The notes: generated by a model from the letters alone, not told the origin. Shown: positions 1-14,013, counted from the stretch's first letter. The stretch: DNA of 64,000 nt from Lunularia cruciata (GCA_948567375.1 OX419757.1:28086001-28150000), one strand, 5' to 3'. A program made the numbers and translations.

Positions 1-1039
1 TTTCCTTAAAAAAATAACCTTTTATTTTGTGAGAACTAAATCTATGTTGTCATACTTTGATTTTATCTCTTTGGGAATGAGAATACACTGGGTGTGTAAT
101 TATGGAGCTTATAGACAAGAGGTTTTATGTAGAATTATCACTTATAATTTAGGCTAACTTGTCTTCCCAACCGCCAACACTTTTTGCATCTATTTCTGAT
201 TTTTCTTTTATCGAGTAGGAGGAGAAAGGGCAACCTAACCTATCATCGCAACACACAATCCTACTTTGATTGTCATCACTTCAAACATTGCAAAGGAGAA
301 ATACACATCACACCAAAATATAATGAACCTAAGCATAGTGTGTGCACACCAATCCAAACAAATGGGACATATATTCAAGCATGAAAAATATGGAGAGGAC
401 CAAAACACAAGAAATTTTCTAATAACTCTTTATGCTTTTGGTAAAATAGTGCTTTAGAGTTTTGTTGCTTTGTCCAAGATCTGCTCTCAATTTATACTCC
501 AAAATTTGCTTCCAACTTATCCTCTAAATAGGGAAATTCTTCACCTTTTGATGTGGAAATATCTACAAGACTAAGACTAAGATAACTTCTTCTTTATAGC
601 TATGATTCAAATGTTCTTGAATTTTATGTAAAGCTTGCAAGATAAATTTACATTGACATAAATTGAGCTTCAGTCTTGTGTTTATGGTTTCTAGACCATA
701 GCCCATTTTCACTTCTTTTCATTCCCAAAATGGCCTACTCTAACTACCCCAAATGTTGAAACTGTACACTCGACATGTTTGGATCCAAACTCTTGCACTT
801 TTGTGACTTAGCAACTTTTCCTTTTGACACATGGACCCCAAAAACTAGACCTTTAAGGTCTTGAGCAAATTTTAGTCCCTCTTCTTCTACAAAATGATGT
901 AAATAGTTAGGTCCAAAACTTGAACATAAGTTAACCCAAGGAGGATAATAGGACCTTGACCCAGATCCTATTATTCTTGGGCTTACTTATTCTCCATGAT
1001 CAATGCCATGAACATTGATTTTTTATATCCCACCACCCA
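1..1039. other. AT-rich intergenic DNA, no gene seen
   Basis: No convincing coding region. The short ORFs here have no recognisable domain. One imperfect inverted repeat lies at 935-953 and 966-981 (CCCAAG...TAATAGGA against TCCTATTATTCTTGGG), which could fold as a hairpin with a loop of about 12 bases. The right part may contain more of the gypsy relic that becomes readable from about 1040, but the similarity is too worn to draw a limit by eye. Confidence 0.5.
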
Positions 1040-3480
1040 TATACATTAGACCCTTTTATGTGGAAAAGACAATAATTCATGCAATCAATTACTTGAATGT
1101 ACATGGTCTCCTTAAATGGCAATTGATTCACCATATGATCATCCGCAACACAACAATGTTTTGACTATGGGAGATCTATGACTTAAGTGACTTCAAGAGA
1201 TGCTTGAGTTACCAATCAGTGGTCACATGGGTGTGGAAAAGACCTTGAGTACCCTACAATGTCAATGGTGGTGGCCAAACATAGCATGAGATGTTCAAGA
1301 GTTTGTCCAAACTTGTGAGAACTACCAATGCAACAAGGCAAGAAACCAAATATTGGGTGGACTACTCCAACCACTCTCAGTTCCATCCACCCAATGAGAA
1401 CATGTAAGTCTAGACCAAATCACATAATTTCTAAAGAAGAATTAGGGCCATATAAAAATTTTGGTGTTTGTTGATAAGTTTAGAAAGAAGATTCACTTGG
1501 AACTCATTGTGAATACCATGGATGCTCAACATTGGCCTAGATCTACTTCAAAATAGTCTTCAAACACCATGGGATGCAAAATGTTCTTATCTTTGATTGT
1601 GATCCTTGATTCAATAATAAATGTTTGCAAGCTCTTTTCAAAATTCTTGGCACCAAGCTTGCCCTTGTCTATAGCCTATCATCCTCTAAATAATGGGGAA
1701 AAACGAGAGCAATCATACTTTGAAATATATGCTATGTACTTTTGTCAATGTTCATAACATTGACTGGGAAACTTGGTCTTACAATTACCAATTTTGCCTA
1801 CAATAATTCCAAGCAGGCAAGTATATACTTTCCTCCCTTCTTCCTTAATTATGAGCAAGATCCACTTGTTCAATATTCTCTTCTTACCCCACTATCTCAC
1901 AACCCTCATACTTCTATTTCTATTTGCTTGTTTAGGCTATTTGTATCCTTACACTATGCAAAGTCTCATCTTCTTGTTGCTCAAAATGGGCAAATGAAAT
2001 ATGTTGATAATCATCATCATACTTTCACTTTCAAAATTGATGATGAGGTTATAATTTCCCTTAGTAACATTCCTCATTCTTTTGACACTCAAGTTTTCAA
2101 ACTTACTCCCAATTGGGTAGTCCCTATGATATTATTCATATCATTTCTCTTGATGCCTACAAAGTTGCCCTTCCTAGTTACATGAAAATCCATCCTATCT
2201 TCCATGTTCTTGATCCATCTTTTTTCCTACTCATCTCTAATTTCCTCCTCCTCCTCCAATTCCTGTTAACAATCATGAAGAATACAAAGTTGGTGTAATA
2301 CCAATAGCTAGATATATTATCTAGAGGTAAAAATTGGCTTGGTAATATATGAAAAGATGTTATATATGATAGACTAAGTAGATCAAATAAAGGTATCAAC
2401 AAAAGAGTACTTTTATTAATAGTGTTGGAGCCAAAAATAGTCTGAAAACTTCAAAGTCAATTTTGGAAGCATGAATGGATGAATTAGGCCTAAAAATGTG
2501 CACATTCTTTGCTTTGGAACCAAAATTTTGGCCTTCCTTCTCCCTTGTTTGTCTCATTGAGATCTTTCTAATGGTACCTCACCCATGTGATTTTGAGATT
2601 CTTACAAGAAGATTCCCAAAAGATTCCCTATGGTCAAAGCTTGTTTGACCAACCAGATAGGCCCAGAACCGACATGTCACCCATGCATGCAAATAATCTA
2701 AGGGTAGAACTTGCTGACATGTCGCCAATCCATATATGTGATCCAAGGGTGGAGCTTCATTTGAGAGAATCTTATTTGCTATGTAATAACAACAAGGTGC
2801 TCCTTTGGGAAATCAGAGTTTTGAGTGTGAAGCTTTGTGTTTCTTCTTCTGGGTTTCTGTTGGGGGTTCTCTTGTTGTTAGAAAATTATAGTTGGCCATA
2901 TAATTCCACATCATGAAATCCAATGTAGGTGCAAATAACACACTTAATATAAGATCTTTTAGAAATGGTAACCTCTCCATGAGCCTCTTTCTCATATCCA
3001 AAATGCATGAATGGCTATATAAGAGTTTGAAGATTCCATGGATACAAGGATGTCACCAACTAGCATTGGGAGAATATGTAATGATATGAAATTAGTAGAA
3101 GTTAATATAACTAATAAGTGGTAGAATTAGCATCAAGTTAGGAAACTCTAAAAATATTCTAGAAGCATGTGAGAAGCTTCTTGGAACTTTTCAAGGGTTG
3201 AGTAACTTGTATACCAAGTAAACCACTTGCTTACCTTAGCTTGCACTTCAAGTAAGTTGGCTTCTAGAAAGAACCTTATTTGGAAGATTTTTTGGAACCT
3301 TGTATCCAAGTTATCTATAAATATCAAAGCCAAATTCAAGCTCGGCATTTGAAGTTCCACTGAAGCAAGAGTTTCCAATGTGATTCCAAAGTTGAATGGA
3401 ATTGAGAGAACCATATTACGAGAGAATTGGAAAGAAGGTTATATAATATGGAGATCTACTTGAAGAAGGTTATATTGTAT
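1040..3480 (+). mobile_element. Decayed Ty3/gypsy retrotransposon relic (3' half)
   Basis: Reading along the plus strand, 1040-2300 aligns by eye with the 3' half of the better preserved gypsy element at 49-55 kb. It shows the start of the integrase (GHMGVEKTLSTLQCQWWWPN with the CE-C zinc half, about 1225-1345), the integrase core, and the AYNNSKQAS stretch near 1796-1822. Stops and frameshifts are spread through every frame, so it is dead. Similarity stops near 2300, just after EEYKV of the chromodomain region, and resumes near 3045 directly before an LTR-like stretch. The roughly 740 bases between are unlike the intact element and are probably a later insertion or rearrangement. The 5' half, with LTR, gag and RT, is missing. 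It is clearly older than the 49-55 kb relative. Confidence 0.85.
3077..3480 (+). repeat. Worn 3' LTR of the gypsy relic
   Basis: Begins TGTAATGATATG, preceded by GATGTCACCAACTAGC and a purine-rich tract, exactly as the 3' LTR of the 49-55 kb element begins TGTAACAATATG after GACGTCACCAACTAGC. Further matches include the TTAGCTTGCACTTCAAGTAAG block, AAGCTTCTTGGAA, and CTATAAATATCAAAGCCAAA (the LTR TATA region, about 3312-3332). The right limit is uncertain; 3480 is an estimate. Confidence 0.75.
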
Positions 3481-5300
3481 GGAGATCTATCTATCTTATT
3501 TTTTTGTTATTGAATATGATATATATTTGACATCTATCTTCTCTTATTAGCTCAATAGAAATGAATGTTGCAATTCTAATTTTCAAGAATATGAAAAGAT
3601 GATTAGCTTTTCCATGTCTCTAAATATATTGGAGTTTAATGAACAAGGCTTAATTAATAATTTTGAAGCTATTGATTTGCTTGATTTTACTTGCAATAAA
3701 TTTTAGGATTGGGTTTCATATGTGTTATTCATGAATTGAAGTTTAGGAATCTTCAAGTTCAAGTTATTGATATGAATTGAGTGTTAAAATTCATATTCCT
3801 AAAAGGAATGAAAAAATGAAAATAAAAGTGAAGTATTCTTATAACAAACAAAGAATTGTAATCAAAATACATTAGCTTAGAGAATCTAACTATTTTTTGT
3901 TATTAAGGATGTAGATAGATTATGTAGATTAGACAAGGTATACCAAATGGTACTACAAAGTTAGAGAATCTAACAACAATGAAGATTTGAATGAAGTGCA
4001 ATATAACAATGAGGATGAATTGTATCAACATAAGTATCAAGGAAACAAAGATCATCAATAAACTTACTCATGGTCTTATTAATCCTCCCAAAAAGAGAAA
4101 ATATGAGAGAAGAAGAAGGAGATGAGCAAAAGCTAATCAAAGAAAAAGGAAGAAAGCACCATTACTTATTAAAAGATATTAAATAGGAAGGGAAGAAGAG
4201 TATTAATTGATCCAAGAACAAATTGAAATTTCATTGTCATTATCATTGTTATGAAGGTATGATGTGAGAGTAAGAATACACCAAAGAATAAGAGATGTGT
4301 AAATCATTACCACATATGAGAAGATCTATGTAAGTATAAATAACAAGATCCAAAAGGCTTTCAAGCTACTCACTTGGAGCTTCACTATATACACAAAAGG
4401 TGTATATCAAACGACGAGGGCATTTTAAAAGGTAGTTCAATAATCCATTATTAGAACCAAGATGTAATAAGGGAGTAAAATCACAAGAGATTTGGTGAAA
4501 GTGACTTTGAACCAAAACATCTATCAAACAAGACAATACTCAACAAAGTAGCATCATAAATCCTACTACCAAGATCCTTGTTTATCTTCTCAAGTGTGTA
4601 AAGGAGTTCATAGACCACTATGGAACCTGAGGTAAAGAAAAGGAAAATTTGCATCATTGGTCACACCATCTCATAAAGGTCTAAGTAGTGCTTGATATAG
4701 CTTAAATAGAGGTCAGACAAGTTTGTATTATTCTTCATATTATCTTGAGTATAAATAGGTTGGGTATCTAAATTTTTATAAACCCTTATTATGATAAAAA
4801 TCAGCTTTGTCTCAGTTTTTTTTGAAGGCAAAAGGAAAAAATTGAAACTAGCTTACAAGGGCATTGGAAATTTCACATGCTTTGAGACTCTACAAGTCAT
4901 TATATATGGACGACCAATAATCCAAGAATATAAATTCAAGAATAAGAAGGAAAAAAAAATATGCAATTACTATTATGAATAGATAAGTCTGTTATTTATA
5001 CTTGAAATAAATAAAGAATTATAGAAGTGATCATTCAACTAAGTTTTTTGTTTCTTGAATTGTTTTATGATTTATATTCAGAAAAGAGTATATGCATTTG
5101 GACATACGTATGTTAAATAGCAAAGTGTATTAAAATTATATGAATTAAATTTTGACACATATATGTTTTAAGTAGAATATATGAGTTTTTATAGTTTCTA
5201 ATAGCAACTCTACAATTTATAATGATCTTTATATTTTTATCCCTCACCTTGAAAATAATAAAGGAATGAAAAGGTGTCCATAGGGTGGAAGTTGATAAAC
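3481..5300. other. AT-rich DNA without recognised genes
   Basis: Strongly AT-rich, with no ORF that resembles a known family. A short reading on plus near 4081-4190 gives a run of basic residues (PPKKRKYERRRRR-like), which resembles a nuclear localisation signal. It sits among stops, so it is at most a scrap of a decayed gene or element. Simple A/T runs account for most of the apparent structure. Confidence 0.5.
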
Positions 5301-6070
5301 ACCTCAAGCAAAGAGTGATGCGGCATTGAACATTGCAGATATCACGAGCGCGAATATTTCTGCAGAAGGATGAGGTAGCTATTCCTCAGTGCTTTCTATG
5401 ATGGTCAATTGACTTGTAGTTGGTTGATTGCCATTGATTGATTGTATCTTGTCAAGTGGGATTTAGTAGAGTCTTTCAACTCGCGTCTTTCAAGCGATTG
5501 GGACCGATATGTTTCTCTTTTCGGCCGGGTATTTGAAAAGTATATAGTTTCCATTTGTCTAGGCAATGCCAATACTTACTCATCTTATAAAAATACTGAT
5601 ATGCTTTCAAAAACTGGTCCCAAACAGTTCAAAAAATGTAATACATGTTTCTCTAGCTCATACCTTATGGGTGTTGATGTCTTTCCTCGGAGTATTATCC
5701 TCTACTCTACCCATGTGAACTTTTCGTATGTTGCATTTCCTGGGGCTCCTCAACTAGACGAGAGAACCATCTACTTCTCTCTTGATTTTATTATTTTTGG
5801 CTGGTAAATTAACCGGTGTTAGTTTAGATATACTAGAGGTTCAGTTGAGAGAATATTCGGGTTTTCTAATCACGTCGCGGGCCAAGGTGTTAAGCTACGA
5901 TTAAGAGTAAATTCACCTACGTAATAAACCATCTCGGAAATTCCTTCTTAACGGACCCATATCGAGCCAGTATAGTGGGGAGCCGAGTCAAATGGGAAAC
6001 TGAATTTCATTGAAGTGCGAAAGAGTACATCCAGTGTAGAAAGTTCTTTGCCTTCTAATCTGGGTGGACG

Positions 6071-6108
6071 GGGTCTTCCCATCCTTCGTTTTTTCTACGC
6101 GGTTGCCT
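6071..6108 (+). repeat. LINE-like 3' tail, very short copy
   Basis: Reads GGGTCTTCCCATCCTTCG, then T-rich sequence, then CTACGCGGTTGCC. This is the terminal block of the non-LTR element whose long copies lie at 29751-31640 and 34590-36470. No similarity to the element body is seen upstream, so the copy is only about 40 bases long. Orientation is given by the element's sense strand. Confidence 0.75.
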
Positions 6109-9100
6109 CCTTCTCTTTAATCGGGGTCCTCAACTTAACTTATGTAAGACGACCGGATCTTGTTATCGACACGCTGATTTAAAGTTCGATAGTGTAAATC
6201 CGCCCAGTACAACAAGGGGTGGAACCGACGATCCGCAAATAGCGATTCGTACCGCGAGGAGATTCGGAAGTCGTGTGTGCCCAATAAGGGGCCAGACATG
6301 TGAGCTGAATCCGTGTTTGGTCCCACAGGGTTTATGTACTACGATAGGAAGGTCTCAACTGCCCGTAATTTGGTTCTTGTACTACATACTCCGTCCCTCT
6401 TCCAGCTTCTTACCGACCAAACTCTGTTCCTGGTAGACACGCCCGGTATTCTCTCCGCCGGGACGAAGACAGGCAGACCAAAGTCAAAAAACGCGGTTCC
6501 TGGCTCCAGTCTTTTATTGCCCTTTCCAGAAATCACGTGAAATTAGGCCACCGCACGATCATGGATCTGACGGCTCCTTGAAGATTCATGCAGAAGATTC
6601 AGGATAATATGAAAGATGCTTCTCTAGTCCCCAAGCAGTGGGTCCTACTTTTGGTGTTCAACACGTGTTCTGACAAGTTTGAGCTCCGTTCGCGTACTCT
6701 TACCAGCTCTGAGTCGTCGCCTGACCTACTTTCCCCCGCGTTGACGTGGCCCAGGGTGATTTCCACCGCTCTTTATCTCCATACCATTCAGGCACCGTCT
6801 ATGGAGCTATATCTCCGTTGGAATCTAGAGACAACCAGCGGATCATAGGGCGTTACCATCCGGATCTTGTAGTGGGGTAAAGTACGTGGGTCTGGGGGGT
6901 ACGTCATATGCTTGAGGTCCCTGGTCCACTGGTCGTAAGTTAGAACCTGTGACTTGGCACTCCCGAGCCAGACACGCTTTGCCGGCAGTCAGGGGCGATC
7001 GTTACGGTGTCGGCGACCTGGTCCCACAGGGATGCAAGTGCATGCGGTGCCCATGTGTGCGGGAGGACGTAGATTTCTCCTTCCTTGCTCGTTGCATGTT
7101 TTAGAGAACAGATCGTTAGTTGTCAAGATGTAAATCCCAACTTCAAGAGATTTGGTACATAGAAGAGCGAGAAACTAAACATAATCATAATGTTTAGTAT
7201 AAAATTTCTACATCTGAATATTTAAGTTAAAAAATTAATCGAATAAATCATGGAGAAATACCGTCAATCAAGATTTACTTAGATTAACTACGGAAGAAGA
7301 GGATATACAGAGCTGAAACTTCTCTTTTCTACGTATGTTTCTAAATCGCATTCATCATGACTCTCATATCATATGCGGAAGAAGATAGTGGAATTTCAGA
7401 CTTGATAACCATCTAAAATATGTATCTAACATCTAGAATCGGAATTCATGTGTTCTCACGATATAACATCTCTTTGATAACACAGAAGCAATGAGCATAG
7501 AATTTGTAGGATCTTTTCTGTTCATGTTCTTGGGTGAAATTAACGCTACTTGTACTCATGTATTGGCTGTATTCAGCACAGAGGACAAAAATGCTAACCA
7601 TAAGCTAGAAAAGAGCTAATCTCTGTAAGATTGATTGTTAGATAGATTGATCTCTTCTTAAAGAAGATCTCATGATCCACACTAAATCGAGAAACAAGGG
7701 CGAGATGGAGCCATTTGATCTCACGAGTCTCAAGTTTTCTCATAACAAATTTTTTGATGGATTTAGCTTACTAATGTAAGAATAGAAGATTCGTCAACGG
7801 ATTCATCTGCTTGATCACGATTTCAAACATACACCGTCTTGGAACTAGACTACGAGCTATTCTCTTACGTGTTTCGCGCAGGTTCCATGACGATTCGCGG
7901 TACAGCCGAAGTAGTTGAAGTGGCCCCGCATTACAAATAAGGAGTAAGAAGGAGAAACATATAACAGTTTAGTTGTATGTTTACTTCCCACTGCAGTTAC
8001 CACGTTAATGAAACAACCAAAGTAGAATGCAATCAGACTAATTCGACTACTGGATAACTAATGCTTTGCCCTGATATCTTAGACCTTCAGGGCTTGATGT
8101 GATGATCTTTGATATGTTCAATGTGAGTCTAAAACGTCGAGAAAACTGATTTCTGAAGTGCTCGAGCAAGTTTTCTGATTAAAAGACGTCATGAACGTAT
8201 CCAACGTTTTCACTCATTAATACCAACAATCATGGTCCAAGACAAGGAAGAAATACAACCAAACTAAATCCCAAAATAAAAGGTTTTTTTTTTTCCTACG
8301 AGATTACGAGCGAAAGAGCACATTGCCATAGTTTGTGCCTCTCTGTAATTGTTGTTTAATAATCTCTAGAAGACTTGATCGAACTGGGTTATGATTTCTC
8401 CCCCGATGGTCGTTGTCAGACTGGTGCTTTCACAGATATGGTGCGGGCAAAAGAATCTAAAGATCTTTAATTCCGAAGGAAGTTTATATTGCCTCTTGCT
8501 TAACTACTTACTGCTTAGTGTTTCAGGAACACATTTATCTTAGATTCCTGGCAGCCTCTTTTCCACGAGATATCCAAGTACTGTTGGTGAGCTTTCCTTG
8601 TATGAGATGCGAGAAGGTGGACTAATTCAAAGCCGGAAAGGCATGAGAAATAAGTTCACATGTCCTTTGCCGTGGTCTATGTACTACAGTACGTGTAATC
8701 ACCATGCAAGTTAGTTCCTTTTATCGTACCATGCAACTTTCTGAATCTACCATGACGTAATCTCTGAGCCGTAGTGGTCTCCTGGCATTTACCGTGCATT
8801 TAGTAGTATATTTTCACGTGTTGTGCCATGCAGCTTTCTGGAAACTCGTCTCAAAATCCCTTTTGTGCTACGAATGCAAGTTCAAAAATCACCAAATCGC
8901 AGATTTTGTTGGCATGCATTGCGGGTGACGATTTTAAAGTTCTGCCTTTGTTGACTATTTGTAGCGAGAGTTTGGTGATTTAGTGGCTCTTTTTCGCTCT
9001 TGAGTCTGTTGTGGTGAGACTTGATTCTACCTCGAATCGTGATCCCTAACGAATGAACTGAATTGTCGTTGGCGTATGTATATCTGAAAGCTTTTCAAAA

Positions 9101-9452
9101 GAACTCATGATGCGAGAATGACTTCATCCATGTTTCAAACGCTAGATTAACGGAACAAATTTTGAGAATATACTCAACTTGTCGTTGATACTGAACACAA
9201 GGAACTCTGCATGGTTAAAGATTCCTAGCAATGAAACTCAGAGCAAAAGATTGAATATATGTTCCGGTTTGTAGTCATTCCTTCTTGTAGAGATCGTCTG
9301 GTCATACTTGAACAAATGTGCCCTGAATCGCTTACTTCTGAAAGTTGATGGACTGCGAAGGCTGCCTCACCTCCAACTTAACGCATAACGTACGAAAGGC
9401 CTTCCTTTGAACTTCGCGGACGTGGTTCACTGCTGAGAAGTCTATTCAGGAC

Positions 9453-9485
9453 AAACGAACACATGAGCTTCTCATGTGTTCGTTT
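9453..9485. repeat. Perfect 15-bp inverted repeat (hairpin)
   Basis: AAACGAACACATGAG at 9453-9467 is followed by the three bases CTT and then its exact reverse complement CTCATGTGTTCGTTT at 9471-9485. It is far longer than expected by chance in one place and lies in DNA with no other feature. It could be a relic of a foldback element or an extruding hairpin; no T run follows it that would suggest a terminator. Confidence 0.85.
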
Positions 9486-9766
9486 ACAATACTCAAGTTT
9501 GCTTCAAAACATAACGTTTCGATTCGTGTCAAGTGCCGTGCAAGAAAAACTTGCATGAAACATCCGGGTTGATTGATCATTCCATTGCCAGATTCGCCAG
9601 TGTCTTAGAAACTGTCGATGCTGATTCATACACATGAGAGCTGTATTCTATGTGCTAGAAGGTTATTACCCGATATCGATTTCTAATCTATGAGGCATTT
9701 CCACTTCTGCATCTACGATCTATACCTCACTTCTCGGGACAGCCGCATTTCGTCCTCCCGTGTTTT

Positions 9767-9840
9767 CCTTGTACGGCTTTGATGGGTGGGGGGTTCGAAT
9801 TTGCCTGATGCTGGTGTTCCCATCCTTTATACTATGCGCG
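9767..9840 (+). repeat. Possible degenerate LINE-like 3' tail
   Basis: Contains CCTTGTACGGCTTTGATGGG, then about 30 unrelated bases, then GTTCCCATCCTTTA and ATGCGCG. The order matches the tail of the LINE-like family (CTTGTACGGCTTGATGGGG, CTTCCCATCCTTCG, CTACGCGG), but with an insertion and several changes, so this could be partly coincidence. Confidence 0.4.
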
Positions 9841-12800
9841 TCCGTTACTAATTCTTTGGGGTAAAAATTGTGACTGTGGGTTTGCTCTGCGGACACATCT
9901 TTTCAATCATGTGCTTCCAGTTACTGACATGTACTCATGTAAGTGCCTACGTAGTACTGACTAGAATTAGTGCAAAAGGTTGTGTAATATGAACATAGTA
10001 TCAACCGTCCTCTCCGTAAAACAAGGCGGACTGCAAACAGTCACTTTATGACTTGTATAACTTATGAACCAAAAGGACTATGCCTAAGTAGGTCCAAATC
10101 GCACCTCATGAATCTAAGCATCTACGGTGCTAACAGTTCCTGTGGCTAAATCGACACGGTGCCTGTATATAAAATAAGATTGTTTTCTGGTATATACGAC
10201 ATTGCGAACGTGTTGGTGTTGACACAGCCCACAGGTGCTTATGACGCTTTGAAAAGAGACCCACAGCTTAGTTCTGTTAAAGGGTCGTACAAGTAAAGAA
10301 AGGGTGTCAGCTGATCTGAAGCTCTAACAATCTGAAGGCTCCAAAAGCTTGCTTCTTGTTGCAAGGTAATCGTATAAGGATATCTCCAGGTACATGGGAT
10401 TGTTGTTGTCCCCTCGTACCGAAGAATTCCACGAGCGTGTTGACGATCAGAGGCCTTACATACATAATGGAATTCTCACACGAAATTATTTAACCGCAGA
10501 TCTATACTTACCATAAATATCAACAGAAACCTCAGAAGACCGTAAGGATGCATTGTACCTTGTCATCTTCCTTACTTTACATGTATGAAAAACCTTATAC
10601 CCTTCAAGTCCAAAAATCATCAATAGTTTGTTAAGCTGTAGATTTTCCAACAAAGTCACCACTTGGTTATTTCCAGAAATCTGGAAATTGGTGCAGTAAG
10701 GTTCTAAAATTCCGGATTTCTTGAAAAAAGTCAACAAGATGATTCTCTTAGAGTAGTACAGTGATAGACAAGTCTCCATGTGAAACTGTGGTGGAGACGT
10801 TGAGCCTGACTCCTGCTAGATCGTTCTTGTGGAAACCTCAAAATTCAGCGACAAGACTGGATTCATCCTATGCAGTGATCCAACAGCGGATACCCTACAT
10901 TAGATTTGTAGCTCTAAAGCTCCTAAGGAGCCATAATCGTGAGTCAGATAAAGACTTAAGTGTATCCCATATGTGGTACTTCCTCTCAAACGATATCCAT
11001 TTGGCCAAAGATTTAACAGTGCCCCACGTAAAATTCACCCGGCACATCATTCCTATATGGCAGTCCTTTCCTTTCACAAACACATAACATTGTTTTCTAA
11101 GTGTTCACAATGACCGCTGTAGCTTAGTCTTTCGAGGAGAAATCTCACGAGACTAGAGTTAAAGGGAATTTTTATTGTTTTCATACTTATGATGCAAATT
11201 AGCTATGTGAAGATGATACTTTTAGTTTCTGAATAAGCGCTCTTTGGCAATTGTTGACTTGAATGAAACAATAAGTTAGAACTTGGGTAGATGAATTTGT
11301 GATAGGTTAAAACTTGAGTCGCTACCTCTATCACAACCTTAGAAATTTGATCCCTGCCCGAAACTCCCGCTTTAGATCCCTAACTCCACCGATCCCCAAC
11401 TTGATCGGGTCCCAATCACAACCCGAGTTCCCTAAACATTGTTTGCCATAAGCAAATTGCTATGACAAAGATAGGCACGTAGGACCACGTCGCACTGCTA
11501 TCTGACTCCCAATTTGGGATAAGTCCTGGTTACAGGTTTGGAGTACCCTTAAGTTCATCTCTGTGGTCGTGGCTATCTGTATCTGAGGAAAGTCCGACTG
11601 GACAAGTGAGTGAGGGTCGGGCCTTAGATGGATATGAAGCTCAGCCGTCGTAGTCCACCATGGAGTTTTCTGCTTATCATCTCGAAAGGTTGTAGGTTAT
11701 TTTGGAGAGATGTGGTATTCTTTTATGCACTCTTCAGTGGCTTTTATTTCTTTTCCTTTTCCGGAGTATACCTTTTCGCTCGGTTTGTTCCTTACTAGGA
11801 TGTACTCTGCAGTTGGTCCACCCCTACGGTAGCCGAGTAATCCACCGGGATCATATCATGTAGGAAGCTATAGCAAAGACCCTCCAAATCCCTTGCCATA
11901 GGGCGGTCGAAGCTACTCTAAAGAGTCTTTAGGGTAGCAAACGAACTAGGAGGGCATTTTCGAAGTAACTTCTGGATTTATTTCGCTGGCTGATGCCTTC
12001 TTTCGGTACGCATGGCAGTTTTATGCAAAGCATCGCCATTCTTTTCAAATTTGCCTCGGATTTCGTAATTGCAAGTGTCTTCCACAGAAATATTAAAGAG
12101 TTCTTTGGTGAGATTAAACGGATCACCTTCACGGATCACAATATATTTATATTGCTCGTGCGTCTTGCTAATCGCAGACATCACCCTGGTCTGATCAAGA
12201 ATGTCGAATTGCAAACCACTATTCAACAGGGTTCCACCCTGAACGTGGAATTTAAAGCTTCAATTTCTTGTGCAAGACACAGTGTGCAGCGCCACAGCTA
12301 GAATGTTTGAGTTTGTTTACAGTTTTGCAGCAAGTTGACGAACCTACAGACAAAAGTCTGCCGCCACTCCTAGATCTGGAATGCTTCGGTCTAGGGAAGA
12401 TTCTAGTGCATGGAAGATACTGAAAGACGGATTTTCAAGGGTCTCTCTACAAATAGCTCCTTGCAAGCATCTTTATCCACCTACCCGTTTAACGTGAATA
12501 ATGAATCTAGTGAGAATAAACAGTGCTTTTAGAATCAGTATTCTCGATCAAATAAACCTCCACAATGAGAAGTCTCGCCTAAATAGTAGAAAAAATAACG
12601 ATATGTGTTTGCCGAGACATGGTTGAATCTACGTCAAAACCCTGCCATCCTTTACAGCTCATGTAGCTAACCGTATGCTCTCTAAACTCAGCTAGAGTGT
12701 TGGAAACAGTGCTTGTCTGTTCCCTCCAAATATGGTTGCATTCCTCGTGCAGCCTTCTGTCAATGATGCATATTGTATTGTACACACTGTACATATAGCT

Positions 12801-13935
12801 AGGGAAACGAAAGAGGGAGGGAGGGGTTGGCTTGTGAATGCCATGCGATCCGATGTGATGCGGTGAATGAATGAGATGTTGGTGGGACCTGGTGTGCCCT
12901 TTGGAAGGGACCCTACGAAATAGGGAACGTGACTAAATTCTGACGGTGCAATTGCCTGCTTTGCTGAAAAGGCGCCATCAAGATTCTTAAACGAATCACA
13001 TTAAATGCAGATACGTGCTCCTCAGAACAGAAAACTATGCAAAAACTCTTCTTGTTCCCAAAGTGAATGTCCTTGATCGGTGTCCTTGATCGAATAAAAA
13101 CTATGGGTCCAGACTACGGTACAGTTAGAAACTTATTTCTCGCCCAAATTGTTAAGGCAGTTCCATATCAAAGCTCGAACACTTCACTCTACCCAGAAGG
13201 TTTAGAAATACATTTCAACACGATATAATCCCGTGAAGTGCTTTGGTTGTGCTGTTGAACTTCTACTTATCGAAGGTCCACATCAGTGCATCATTTAATA
13301 TGGTTGGAACGAATGCGGCAGTCGAATAATCGATCTGTAAAGTTGAGCGGGGGAGTCTTTCATCTGCAAGATTCACATGACCAAGAGCCCCTTCCATACT
13401 TTTTCAAGGTCTGAGTTGCGCTAAACCAAACGTGTAGTATTTTATTGTTCTGTGTAGTAGAGAGCACAACTAACCATGGTTCGCACCTATCACATTGGCA
13501 CTTACCGTTACCGTTCAATGAAAGTACTACCGTAAAGCTGTTACCTAGATCAGATTTCTAAAGATCACAACAACGCTTGTGATTTTGCCTCCACTCGAGG
13601 GTAGAGAAAGCTTGGACTTCGAAAAGATCAAGTCAAACAGCATATGAAGCTCAGGTGGGCTTAACCAACAAACCCGCATTAATGGATGCGCTGCATACTG
13701 AATACAACAAGCCAAAAAAAAAGTAAAAAGGAGTGGACTGGTATAGAGATTAGAGCAAATCACTGACACTACCCTCGGGCTAAATCCACGTGACCCAGAG
13801 CAGTTACTCGTCTCAGATTAATTACGGAAACGTTGAGATCATAGCGCTCGAGACGGGAGTACTTTACTAAACAAAGAGAGTTAACAGTGAACCTCAATGA
13901 AGCCAAATACCTTTCTTGCCTTTTTTTTTAACTTT

Positions 13936-14013
13936 TTTGTCTCACCTTTGTACGGCTTGATGGTGTCTTCCCATCCTTCGTGTTTTCTACGCGGTCGCCC
14001 TTTGCTCAATGAA
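13936..14013 (+). repeat. LINE-like 3' tail, about 80 bp
   Basis: Shows TTTTGTCTCACCTTTGTACG, GCTTGATGGTGTCTTCCCAT and CTACGCGGTCGCCC in the same order as the 3' ends of the long copies. Similarity fades upstream of the TTTTTTGTCTC block, so the body is absent. It ends about 250 bases before the copia element starts. Confidence 0.85.

Noticed and set aside
5442-5807. 121-codon open frame, plus strand
   Set aside because: Starts at TTG rather than ATG, shows no recognisable domain, and has no splice-site support; in a 64-kb window such frames arise by chance.
9781-9800. GGTTCGAATT, tRNA T-loop-like
   Set aside because: No acceptor stem or anticodon arm can be drawn around it; it falls within the degenerate LINE-like tail.
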